Made by a program: the position numbers and the translations under genes. Below, in pieces: positions 57,050-64,000 of a DNA stretch of 64,000 bases. The notes under the pieces were generated by a model, which did not search any database, was not told where the DNA came from, and saw only the letters and a list, made by a program, of their open reading frames with translations. The stretch lies in NCBI RefSeq assembly GCF_026107415.2, contig NZ_JAPCHX010000006.1:62001-126000 (forward strand), written 5' to 3'. Source of the stretch: Microbacterium sp. MPKO10 (GTDB taxonomy: Bacteria > Actinomycetota > Actinomycetes > Actinomycetales > Microbacteriaceae). Each line of letters begins with the position of its first letter. Position 1 is the first letter of the stretch.

Positions 57050-58141
57050 TTACGCGTTCCGCCGTGTGACAGCATCCGCAAGGCTGAGCAGCCCCTCGAC
57101 AGCACGGGCATCAAGCGGGGCATGGACGATAGCCGATGTGGCAGTCGCCACAGCCTCGTTGATGCGGCTCTCGACCTGCTCGTGAGCGCCGCTTGAACGG
57201 ATCATCGTCTGAATGCGAGCGACGTCGGCCTCCGTGAGGTCAGGGTCGCCCAGCATCCTGTCGAGGGCGTCACGATCGGAAGCCGAGACGGCGAGCCTGG
57301 TGAGGCCGACAAGAACCGTGCGCTTTCCCTCGCGAAGATCGTCTCCGCTCGGTTTGCCTGTCACCGCTGCGTCACCGAAGACTCCCAAGAGATCGTCGCG
57401 GAGCTGGTACGCGATGCCCAGCGGGAGTCCGTAAGCGCGGAGAGCGTCAACCTGCTCCGCACGACCCGCCCCGGCAAGAGCCCCAAGGGCGAGTGGCGCT
57501 TCAACGCTGTACTTCGCCGATTTGAAGGTGGCAACGGTCTCGGCGCGCCGCACCTGATCGGCATCGCTGTGCGTGGCCCACGCCTGCTCTTCACGGATGT
57601 CCAGGAATTGGCCCGCCGTCACCTCTGTGCGCATGCGACGGAACTCGTCGCGAGCACGGCGAGCACTCGCGTCATCGTTCAGTTCTGCAAGGGCGTCATC
57701 GAGAAGCTCATCACTCCAGCCCAAAAGAAGGTCGCCCTGCAGAATGGCAGCTGAGCGCCCAAACTCCTGAGCATCTCCCGACCAGGACGCGTCCCGGTGC
57801 TGCTGCTCGAACCGGCGGTGAGCTGAGGCCAGACCGCGACGCGTGTCTGAATTGTCGATGATGTCATCATGGACGAGCGCGGCCGCGTGAAAGATCTCGA
57901 GTGCCGAGGCGACTCCAACAATCGGGTCTGCCGCGCCTGAGGCCTGCGCGCCGGTGACCGCCTGCCAGCCCTGATGGCAAAAACGTGCCCTGAACCGTTT
58001 TCCACCACTGAGAAACTGCTTGGAGAAGCGGGAAAACTCAGCTGTCTCTGGGGCAACACGCGCCAGAATAGTCGTGCGCGCGGTGAGAAACTCGTCGAGC
58101 CGATTCTGGATAATTGAAAGCAGATTCTGTGGATCGGGCAC
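57050..58141 (-). CDS. polyprenyl (geranylgeranyl-type) diphosphate synthase
   Basis: A 363-residue trans-isoprenyl synthase. The first Asp-rich motif is ALVHDDIIDNSDTRRG and the second is QLRDDLLGVFGD; GGKRFRARF is the IPP-binding part. It corresponds by position to idsA2. Chain length cannot be read directly; products would feed menaquinone, carotenoid or lipid-carrier synthesis. GTG start is leaderless, with TAGGCT (58148-58153) six bases upstream. It converges on the Rv2175c-like gene with three bases between. Confidence 0.92.
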   Translation of the reverse strand: MPDPQNLLSIIQNRLDEFLTARTTILARVAPETAEFSRFSKQFLSGGKRFRARFCHQGWQAVTGAQASGAADPIVGVASALEIFHAAALVHDDIIDNSDTRRGLASAHRRFEQQHRDASWSGDAQEFGRSAAILQGDLLLGWSDELLDDALAELNDDASARRARDEFRRMRTEVTAGQFLDIREEQAWATHSDADQVRRAETVATFKSAKYSVEAPLALGALAGAGRAEQVDALRAYGLPLGIAYQLRDDLLGVFGDAAVTGKPSGDDLREGKRTVLVGLTRLAVSASDRDALDRMLGDPDLTEADVARIQTMIRSSGAHEQVESRINEAVATATSAIVHAPLDARAVEGLLSLADAVTRRNA

Positions 58142-58224
58142 GCGTCTAGCCTAGCCACATGAGGTCGGGATAGAATTGAGACAGACATTGAGTCGCATCC
58201 GAACTCGCGAGAAGGGGGAAGGCG

Positions 58225-58593
58225 ATGCCACTATCTGAACAGGAGCAGCGGCTCCTTGATGAGATGGAGCGTCACCTCTATAGGAATGACGCTGATTTCG
58301 TCTCGACGGCGGGCGATCGCCGCGGACGTCCCTCGTACCGAAGCATCGCTCTCGGCAGCCTCGTTGTGCTTGTCGGCATTGGCGCGCTCGTCGCCGCGGT
58401 CATGATCCAACAGCCTCTTGTCGGGATCATCGGATTCATCGTGATGCTCGGCGGTGTGCTGCTCGCGATGAAGCCGTCGAAGGATGCCCCAGAGCCCACC
58501 GGAACGAAGACGCGACGGCCCACGGCTGATCGCGGCAACTTCATGGACAAGATGAATGATCGTTGGGATCGTCGCCAGGAGAACGAGCGCTGA
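58225..58593 (+). CDS. DUF3040 membrane protein
   Basis: A 122-residue protein with the DUF3040 start MPLSEQEQRLLDEMERHLY, two membrane helices (about 41-60 and 65-82) and a charged cytosolic tail ending in MNDRWDRRQENER. It matches the small gene that precedes mraZ in many Actinobacteria (Rv2169c-like). The family has no known function, but its place beside the division cluster suggests an envelope role. ATG at 58225 with AAGGGGGAAGG upstream. Confidence 0.92.
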   Translation: MPLSEQEQRLLDEMERHLYRNDADFVSTAGDRRGRPSYRSIALGSLVVLVGIGALVAAVMIQQPLVGIIGFIVMLGGVLLAMKPSKDAPEPTGTKTRRPTADRGNFMDKMNDRWDRRQENER

Positions 58594-58625
58594 TCCCCGA
58601 GTAAGGCTTCGGCAGGAGCCCGAAG

Positions 58626-58652
58626 AAGGACCGACCGAGAGGTCGGTCCTTT
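58626..58652 (+). terminator. terminator after the DUF3040 gene
   Basis: AAGGACCGACC (58626-58636) and GGTCGGTCCTT (58641-58651) form a perfect 11-bp stem with a GAGA loop, ending in a short T run. It isolates the DUF3040 gene from the mraZ leader. Confidence 0.9.
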
Positions 58653-59130
58653 GTGCGTTAACGAAGAGAAACGGCGCAGACCTCCTGCTGATGTGCGCGC
58701 AATGCCTTGAATCTCCGGCTGGCGCCTTCTGCGGCTGGGCCGGCACCGCGGCCATCCCAGAGCGTTCGGTTCCACGTGGTCGCTGCGTCCCCTCAGGCTG
58801 CGTGGACCGGTCGCGCCACTCTGCCGCGCCGAGCGTCTGCCACCGTGCTCGGCTGGAGCGGATCTCACTCGACTCCGGATGAATCAGCAGATGTCTTCGT
58901 CCGCGTACGCTTCACGCTGTTCCATGAGGGCGACCCGTCATCTCCACCGAGAAGTCTCCACTCCACCGGCGTCCTCCACTTCGCCCCACTCAACCGGACC
59001 GCCATGTTTCCGCCGTCCGCTGAGTGCACGTATCGCCTCGTGTCGACGTGTCAGAGGCATGAATACCTGACGATCGACGCTCGTTGAGGGTGACGTTTGG
59101 GCGCAGCATCCCCAAACATGCCGTATTTCC

Positions 59131-59145
59131 TCCACCTTCCTCCAC
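59131..59145 (-). promoter_or_regulatory. inverted GTGGA pair with 10-bp period
   Basis: On the minus strand GTGGA occurs at 59145-59141 and 59135-59131, exactly ten bases apart, both followed by GGAA. The spacing equals that of the plus-strand array 80 bases downstream, so it may be a second MraZ site. Confidence 0.45.
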
Positions 59146-59216
59146 ATTCAAATTCCTTGTATTCCCGCGGAACTATGAGATAGATTTGCTCGAATTGCCC
59201 GCAATTGCTTCAAATT

Positions 59217-59240
59217 GTGGTGGGTTGTGGAGTAAAGTGG
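59217..59240 (+). promoter_or_regulatory. MraZ-box-like array, three GTGG repeats with 10-bp period
   Basis: GTGG starts at 59217, 59227 and 59237, giving three head-to-tail repeats spaced exactly ten bases, about 40 bases before the mraZ ATG. Known MraZ sites are direct TGGG-type repeats with five-base spacers, also period ten, and the mycoplasma form contains AAAGTG, which occurs here as well. This is most likely the autoregulatory operator of the division cluster. Confidence 0.75.
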
Positions 59241-59279
59241 AGTAATACTCCACGTTGGCCGGCGAAAGGGGAGGGTCCG

Positions 59280-59711
59280 ATGTTTCTCGGCACGTACTCT
59301 CCCAAGCTCGATGACAAGGGCCGGATCATCCTTCCGGCGAAGTTCCGCGACGAGCTCGCGGGCGGCGTCGTCATGACACGTGGCCAGGAGAACTGCATCT
59401 ACGTGTTCAGCACACGAGAGTTCGAGGACATGCACGAGAAGATCCGGCAGGCCCCGGTGACCTCGAAGCAGGCCCGCGACTACCTCCGCGTCTTTCTCTC
59501 CGGCGCAAGCCCGGAGACGCCAGACAAGCAGAACCGCATCACGATCCCGCAGAATCTGCGCTCGTATGCGGGACTCGACAGGGAGCTGACAGTGATCGGC
59601 GCGGGCAGCCGCGCCGAAATCTGGGACTCCGAGGCATGGGAGACCTACCTCGCTGAGCAGGAATCCGTCTTCTCTGACACCGCAGAGGAGGTGATCCCGG
59701 GACTGTTCTGA
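59280..59711 (+). CDS. mraZ: transcriptional regulator MraZ
   Basis: A 143-residue AbrB-fold ring-forming regulator that controls the division and cell-wall (dcw) cluster. It shows both MraZ halves: [20 protein letters not shown] with FRDELAGG, and the second [20 protein letters not shown]. The DNA-contact basic DKGR and DKQNR loops are present. ATG at 59280 follows AAAGGGGAGG; the frame is open to 59205 but without a start signal. GTGG repeats lie just upstream. Confidence 0.96.
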   Translation: MFLGTYSPKLDDKGRIILPAKFRDELAGGVVMTRGQENCIYVFSTREFEDMHEKIRQAPVTSKQARDYLRVFLSGASPETPDKQNRITIPQNLRSYAGLDRELTVIGAGSRAEIWDSEAWETYLAEQESVFSDTAEEVIPGLF

Positions 59712-59808
59712 TCCCTCGTCGCCGACTCCCAGCCGTTGGCGCCCTGACACACTTCCCCGGTGCCAGGTCGAACGGATGGGGATCAGCGCCGAGGGCCCGG
59801 TGAAATCA

Positions 59809-60765
59809 ATGGCACACAACGACATTCATACTCCCGTGCTCCTCGACCGCTGTGTCGAGCTGCTGGCTCCCGCCCTCGAGGGTTCCGGGCGGGTCGTCAT
59901 TGACGCGACGCTCGGCATGGGCGGTCACAGCGAAGCACTTCTTGAGCGGTTTCCGGATGTGCAGCTGATCGGGATCGATCGCGATGCAGATGCCCTCGCA
60001 CTTGCGCACGAGAGACTGTCGCGCTTTGACTCCCGGATCACATTCGTCAAGACGGAATACGACGACATTGCTGGAGCGCTTGACGCTGCCGGGGCTGATC
60101 ATCTTGACGGCATCCTCTTCGACCTCGGCGTCTCGTCACTTCAGCTCGACCGCGCAGAGCGGGGATTCTCGTACTCGCAGGATGCTCCTCTCGATATGCG
60201 CATGGACGCCGAAAGCGAGCTCACGGCAGAACACGTGCTCGCCAGCTACAGCGAGGGAGAGCTTCGCCGCATCTTTCAGCGCTACGGCGAAGAGAAACTC
60301 GCGGGGCGCTACGCCCGGGCCATCGTCGCCGCCCGCACACCGCAGCCGCTACAGACATCAGCTCAGCTCGTTCAGGTTCTCGATGACGCAACACCAGCAG
60401 CCGTTCGGCGAAGCGGTCACCCGGCAAAGCGCGTCTTCCAGGCACTGCGCATCGAGGTGAATCAGGAGCTTGCCGTGCTCGAGAACGCGATTCCGGCGGC
60501 ACTCGATGCTGTGCGGGTAGGCGGGCGCATCGTCGTTATGTCGTATCAGTCGCTCGAAGATCGGATCGTCAAACGAGCGTTTCACACGGCTTCGCAGTCG
60601 AGCGCTCCAGCGGGGCTGCCGGTCGAGCTGGACGAGCATCTGCCGACCTTTCGTCTGCTCACGCGAGGGGCTGAGCGGGCGAATGACGACGAAATGGCCG
60701 CGAACCCGCGCGCGACGCCCGTGAGGCTGCGTGCGGCAGAACGGATCAGGGGGAAGAACGCATGA
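59809..60765 (+). CDS. rsmH: 16S rRNA (cytosine1402-N4)-methyltransferase
   Basis: A 318-residue SAM-dependent methyltransferase acting on 16S rRNA. Motifs: [25 protein letters not shown] (SAM site), [27 protein letters not shown], and [15 protein letters not shown] start at the ATG at 59809 after GGTGA; an in-frame ATG at 59776 and GTG at 59800 are possible. The stop overlaps the following ATG by four bases, tying it to ftsL. Confidence 0.95.
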   Translation: MAHNDIHTPVLLDRCVELLAPALEGSGRVVIDATLGMGGHSEALLERFPDVQLIGIDRDADALALAHERLSRFDSRITFVKTEYDDIAGALDAAGADHLDGILFDLGVSSLQLDRAERGFSYSQDAPLDMRMDAESELTAEHVLASYSEGELRRIFQRYGEEKLAGRYARAIVAARTPQPLQTSAQLVQVLDDATPAAVRRSGHPAKRVFQALRIEVNQELAVLENAIPAALDAVRVGGRIVVMSYQSLEDRIVKRAFHTASQSSAPAGLPVELDEHLPTFRLLTRGAERANDDEMAANPRATPVRLRAAERIRGKNA

Positions 60766-61394
60766 GTACTCAATTGGCGCAGACGGCGCGCCCACTGCGG
60801 TCACCGGCGACCGAACCACAGCGCGCGCCGCTGCGCGCGGTTCCGCTGCGCACGGTACGGAAGTCTCGCCCCAAGATCGCTTACGCCATCACGACAATCG
60901 CGGCGGTCAGCGGGATCGTCGTGGCACAACTGCTCTCCAGCGTCGCGCTGAGTCAGGGGGCGTACGAATTATCTGATCTCCGGGCACAGCATCATGACCT
61001 CAGCCTGAAGCAGCAGTCGCTGACCGAGCAGATCGAGGTTCTGAGTTCGCCGCAGTACATCGCCGAGAGCGCACAGGCCCTCGGCATGGTGATCAACCAG
61101 AGCCCGGTGTACATCCGCTTATCGGACGGCACCGTGCTTGGCCAACCTGGACCTGGCGGCGAGCCGACCGAACGACCCCTTGCGGACAACCAGGTAGGGA
61201 ACAGCCTTGTCGATCAGCTCGGGCCGATCGGAAGCAAAAAGGAGTCGAAGGAGAAAGACTCGAGTGCTACGCCGCCAGCAGACGATCCCTCCCAGGGCGC
61301 TGAGGATTCCTCCGGGGCAGGCGAGTCGAGCTCGAATCCGCCTCCATCGCAGGTAATCTTCGAAAACGATCTCCCGTCACCCAAGACACATTGA
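60762..61394 (+). CDS. ftsL: FtsL-like division protein
   Basis: A 210-residue bitopic protein: basic cytosolic N terminus with Arg/Pro ([18 protein letters not shown]), one helix at about 40-62, a leucine-zipper-like coiled coil ([18 protein letters not shown]) and an [10 protein letters not shown] segment typical of FtsL/septum-formation proteins. The C terminus is a Ser/Glu/Pro-rich tail. Its place between rsmH and ftsI supports FtsL, which with FtsB and FtsQ activates FtsWI at the septum. Sequence identity in this family is low. Confidence 0.85.
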   Translation: MSTQLAQTARPLRSPATEPQRAPLRAVPLRTVRKSRPKIAYAITTIAAVSGIVVAQLLSSVALSQGAYELSDLRAQHHDLSLKQQSLTEQIEVLSSPQYIAESAQALGMVINQSPVYIRLSDGTVLGQPGPGGEPTERPLADNQVGNSLVDQLGPIGSKKESKEKDSSATPPADDPSQGAEDSSGAGESSSNPPPSQVIFENDLPSPKTH

Positions 61395-61423
61395 TTTCGC
61401 CCGCGTCGTCGTGAGGAACCTAC

Positions 61424-63202
61424 GTGCAGCACACGAACCGAATCAGCAGGCGCCGTGCCTTCGTTGCGGTCATCTGCGTTCTCGGAGTGTTCGCCGCATT
61501 CGTGATCCGGCTCATTGACATCCAGGTCGTCAACGCGGCGCAGCTGCAGGCCGAGGCATCCACAAAGACCTCGGGAGAGCTCGTCGTCTATGGCGAGCGT
61601 GGGGAGATTCTTGACGCGAACGGCGAAGTGCTGGCGGGGAGCGTGAAGCGATACGACCTGTCGGTGGCTCCTGTCAACGTGAACGCCTTCACACGAACCG
61701 CCGACGATGGATCCACGTCGAAAGTGAGCGTCGAGCAGGCGGCGAGCGAGATCGGCGCGATCATCGGGGTCTCAGGAAAAGACATCCTCGACATCGTCTC
61801 CGATGCCTTGGACAAGGATGGAAACTCGTTGTACGCGCGGATCGCGAAGTCGGTCGATGTCGACCAGTACCGGGCCATCGACGCCCTCGACATCCCGTGG
61901 CTGTATGCAAAGCAGCATCCCGCTCGTTTCTACCCGAATGGCGCGATCGCGGGTAACCTGATCGGCTTCGTCGGATCAGATCAGGAGCCGCTCGCCGGCA
62001 TTGAACGCTATATGAACTCCTGTCTCAAGTCGCAGAACGGCACCCAGGCGTATCAGCGCGGCAAAGATGGCGTCGCGATTCCGGGGTCAATGGAAACGAC
62101 GCAGCCCGCGGAGAACGGTGCAGCCGTCAAACTCACCATCGACGCGGACCTGCAGTGGTACGCCCAGCAGCGCCTCGCCGAACAGGTCGAGGCCACCAAA
62201 GGCACCTGGGGCATCGTCACGGTGATGGAGGCCAAGACGGGCAAGCTCAAAGCCGTGGCCGAGTACCCATCCGTGGATCCGACAGACGTGTCGGCCAGTA
62301 ATCCGGAGGACCGCGGGGCGCGCGCTTTCACGACGCCGTTCCCTCCCGGATCAACGTTCAAGACGCTCCTTGCCGCGTCGCTTATCGACGCGGGGCTGGC
62401 GGACCCCACGACGCAGGTCGTCGCCGATGGCTGGTATTACCCGAGCAACGGCGCTGAGATCAAGGACTCATTCCCGCACGGTCCGATGAACCTCACGCTG
62501 ACCGGTGTGCTCGCTGAATCCTCGAACACGGGGATCTCACAGCTCGGTGAGCGCATGTCAGCTGAGGACCGCTACGCGTATCTGCAGAAATTCGGCGTCG
62601 GCGAGAAATCAGCCGTTGGGTTCCCCGGGGAATCGTCCGGAGTGCTTCACCCGTGGCAGAAATGGGACAACCAGACGTTCTACGCCACTATGTTCGGACA
62701 GGGCCTCACCTCGACGTCCATTCAGGATGTGAGCGCGTACCAGGCGCTGGCCAATGGCGGAGTCCGGCTTCCCGCTCAACTTGTCGAAGGGTGCGTGCAG
62801 CCGGACGGAACCGTGACCAACGTGCCGTCCAGCACGGGAACCCGTGTGGTTTCTGAAAACGCCGCAGACCTCACCGTACAGATGCTCGAGAGCGTTCCGA
62901 CCGAGGGACACTTCGGGACCACACTGCAGATTCCGGGGTATCGGGTTGCCGCGAAGTCGGGGACAGCTCAGCAGGGTGATGGCTCGGGCGGACTCAAATC
63001 GACATACATCGTGTCAATGACCGGTATGGCACCCGCAGAGAATCCTGAGTATGTCGTTTCTGTCACGATCGCGGATCCGACTACCATTAGGTCGTCTGCG
63101 GCCGCCGCCCCGACCTTCCAGCAGGTTCTGACCCAGGTGTTGAAGTCGTACGACGTCCCGCCGTCGACGGAGCCGGCTCCCAACTGGCCGACGCGATTCT
63201 GA
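61424..63202 (+). CDS. ftsI: septal penicillin-binding protein FtsI (PBP3)
   Basis: Class B peptidoglycan transpeptidase of 592 residues. A short cytosolic tail and helix (about 10-28) lead to the pedestal domain, then the transpeptidase with S310 in STFK, S366-S367-N368 and K511-S512-G513 (KSGT). All catalytic residues are intact. It is the target of beta-lactams and works with FtsW. GTG at 61424 after GAGGA-type site, 29 bases after ftsL. Confidence 0.96.
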   Translation: MQHTNRISRRRAFVAVICVLGVFAAFVIRLIDIQVVNAAQLQAEASTKTSGELVVYGERGEILDANGEVLAGSVKRYDLSVAPVNVNAFTRTADDGSTSKVSVEQAASEIGAIIGVSGKDILDIVSDALDKDGNSLYARIAKSVDVDQYRAIDALDIPWLYAKQHPARFYPNGAIAGNLIGFVGSDQEPLAGIERYMNSCLKSQNGTQAYQRGKDGVAIPGSMETTQPAENGAAVKLTIDADLQWYAQQRLAEQVEATKGTWGIVTVMEAKTGKLKAVAEYPSVDPTDVSASNPEDRGARAFTTPFPPGSTFKTLLAASLIDAGLADPTTQVVADGWYYPSNGAEIKDSFPHGPMNLTLTGVLAESSNTGISQLGERMSAEDRYAYLQKFGVGEKSAVGFPGESSGVLHPWQKWDNQTFYATMFGQGLTSTSIQDVSAYQALANGGVRLPAQLVEGCVQPDGTVTNVPSSTGTRVVSENAADLTVQMLESVPTEGHFGTTLQIPGYRVAAKSGTAQQGDGSGGLKSTYIVSMTGMAPAENPEYVVSVTIADPTTIRSSAAAAPTFQQVLTQVLKSYDVPPSTEPAPNWPTRF

Positions 63203-63242
63203 CAGAATCGCACGGACCGCGCACAAAGGAGACAATGCACCG

Positions 63243-64000
63243 GTGATCACTCTCACCTTCGGCGAGGTCGCCACCGCCGTTTCAGGGCGATTTGACCCAG
63301 CGGGAACGGACGCCACCGATCTCACAACCATCTCGGGCAATGTCGAGACGGACTCTCGCGAGATCGTCGACGGCGGCATTTTCGTTGCGAAGCCTGGCGA
63401 TGTCACGGACGGTCACCGATTCGTCGACGCTGCCGTCCACAACGGGGCCGCTTTGGCCATCGTCGAACACAACGTCGACGTGGAGGTCCCGCAGATTGTC
63501 GTGCACGACGCCGTTGAAGCTCTGGCCGCTCTGGCAGCCGAGGTCGTCGGTCGGGTCAAAGCCATGGGAAACCTCACAGTGGTCGGCATCACCGGGTCGA
63601 ATGGCAAGACGACGACGAAGAACCTGCTGGGAGCGATCCTCTCTCCGGATGCTGAGACAGTGATGCCCCGCAAATCGTTCAACAACACGGTCGGCGCCCC
63701 CACGACGATGCTGCGGGTCACCGAGAGTACGCGTTATCTCATCTCGGAGATGGGAGCCTCCGGCCCCGGACATATCGCGCACCTCGCGGCGCTTGCGAAG
63801 CCGGACATCGGGATCGAGCTGAAAGTTGGAATGGCACACGCTGGCGGGTTCGGAGGGATCGAGCAGACAGCGGCGGCGAAGACCGAGCTTGTCGCGGCGC
63901 TTCCGAGTGATGGCGTGGCGATCCTGAATCGCGATGACCCGCGTGTCGTTGCCATGGCGACGAAGACGTCGGCACACGTTGTGTGGTTCGGAGAGCACAA
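63243..64000 (+). CDS. murF: UDP-N-acetylmuramoyl-tripeptide--D-alanyl-D-alanine ligase MurF, 5' part
   Basis: The frame opens at GTG 63243 after AAAGGAG and runs off the end of the window, so the C-terminal part is missing. It shows the Mur ligase start (ITLTFGEVATAVSG, SGNVETDSREI), the ATP loop GITGSNGKTTTKN (about 116-128), MPRKSFNNTVGAP and EMGASGPGHI, which mark MurF among the Mur ligases. In most Actinobacteria murE sits between ftsI and murF; here murF follows ftsI after 40 bases, so murE must be elsewhere or was moved. Confidence 0.93.
   Translation, partial: MITLTFGEVATAVSGRFDPAGTDATDLTTISGNVETDSREIVDGGIFVAKPGDVTDGHRFVDAAVHNGAALAIVEHNVDVEVPQIVVHDAVEALAALAAEVVGRVKAMGNLTVVGITGSNGKTTTKNLLGAILSPDAETVMPRKSFNNTVGAPTTMLRVTESTRYLISEMGASGPGHIAHLAALAKPDIGIELKVGMAHAGGFGGIEQTAAAKTELVAALPSDGVAILNRDDPRVVAMATKTSAHVVWFGEH

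Larger units (their letters stand above)
58653..59279 (+). other. 627-base gene-free leader before mraZ
   Basis: No open frame here is convincing; the longest (58707-59087) has no recognisable motif and an odd Ser/Thr/Arg/Pro composition. The stretch is rich in TCCAC words: four at 58943-58979 and two at 59131-59145, and it ends with GTGG repeats at 59217-59240. Two weak sigma-70-like promoters can be drawn: TTGTAT-N18-TAGATT (59157-59186) and TTGCTC-N18-TCAAAT (59186-59215). The first 300 bases hold nothing I recognise. Confidence 0.5.

Noticed and set aside
58707-59087. 126-codon frame in the mraZ leader
   Set aside because: No ribosome site, no motif, biased composition; other frames there are equally open.

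Overview
This 64 kb window is a stretch of high-GC bacterial chromosome. The gene content and order point to an actinobacterium of the order Micrococcales, most likely family Microbacteriaceae; I cannot place the genus. Reasons: many GTG starts, many genes with a -10 hexamer directly before the start codon (leaderless pattern), GatCAB, class II DAHP synthase, a GarA/FtsR block, a PASTA kinase beside an Rv2175c-like gene, and a mraZ-rsmH-ftsL-ftsI-murF cluster. It reads as core chromosome: I see no insertion sequence, prophage, CRISPR array, rRNA operon or toxin-antitoxin pair.

Layout. 1-3.7 kb: DNA uptake and recombination (ComM-like fragment, dprA, xerC) and an M23 peptidase facing away from rpsB. 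4-8.3 kb: rpsB-tsf, a strong terminator, then pyrH-frr-cdsA. 8.3-15.3 kb: a DivIVA-like protein, a secreted lytic transglycosylase, a zinc-ribbon protein with a hydrolase, an AI-2E family permease, a 616-residue membrane protein coupled to a thioredoxin-TPR protein, and a YbaK deacylase. 15.4-28.5 kb: cysteine desulfurase and mnmA (tRNA 2-thiolation), an IclR regulator divergent from ligA, an acyl-CoA ligase, gatCAB ended by a 17-bp hairpin, an unknown protein, dinB and a GerW-like protein. 28.5-32 kb: a TPP riboswitch ahead of a YkoEDC-type ECF transporter and a small P-loop kinase. 32-36.5 kb: a degenerate S11 peptidase homologue, a metallopeptidase, orn, tRNA-His, tRNA-Arg, and a PLP-homeostasis pair. 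36.5-47.7 kb: an S4 protein, an SGNH hydrolase, pgsA-garA-ftsR-merR, an orphan ParA, pyruvate carboxylase, a MinD/ParA ATPase with a very long Ser/Thr/Lys-rich N terminus, and def. 47.8-58.6 kb: FadD15-like ligase, ROK glucokinase, PlsC, DAHP synthase, PASTA kinase, LysM hydrolase, Rv2175c-like protein, polyprenyl synthase, DUF3040. 59-64 kb: a gene-free leader with GTGG arrays, then mraZ-rsmH-ftsL-ftsI and the start of murF.

How the genes fit together. The last 16 kb follows the order of the Mycobacterium tuberculosis fadD15-plsC-aroG-pknL-Rv2175c-idsA2-DUF3040-mraZ-rsmH-ftsL-pbpB-murF region, recalled rather than searched. That makes the PASTA kinase a PknL-position kinase next to its known type of substrate. 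GarA, a classical Ser/Thr-kinase target that controls 2-oxoglutarate use, lies about 15 kb away, close to anaplerotic pyruvate carboxylase.

No clearly new multi-gene system stands out. The best leads are: periodic GTGG (MraZ-box-like) arrays in two orientations before mraZ; an S11-family protein that has lost its catalytic serine and KTG box; the 732-residue MinD/ParA protein; a uniform leaderless-promoter geometry; an RBS-masking hairpin behind the TPP aptamer; identical-length 225-bp LysM repeats; and an over-represented 9-mer, GGATGCTGT.
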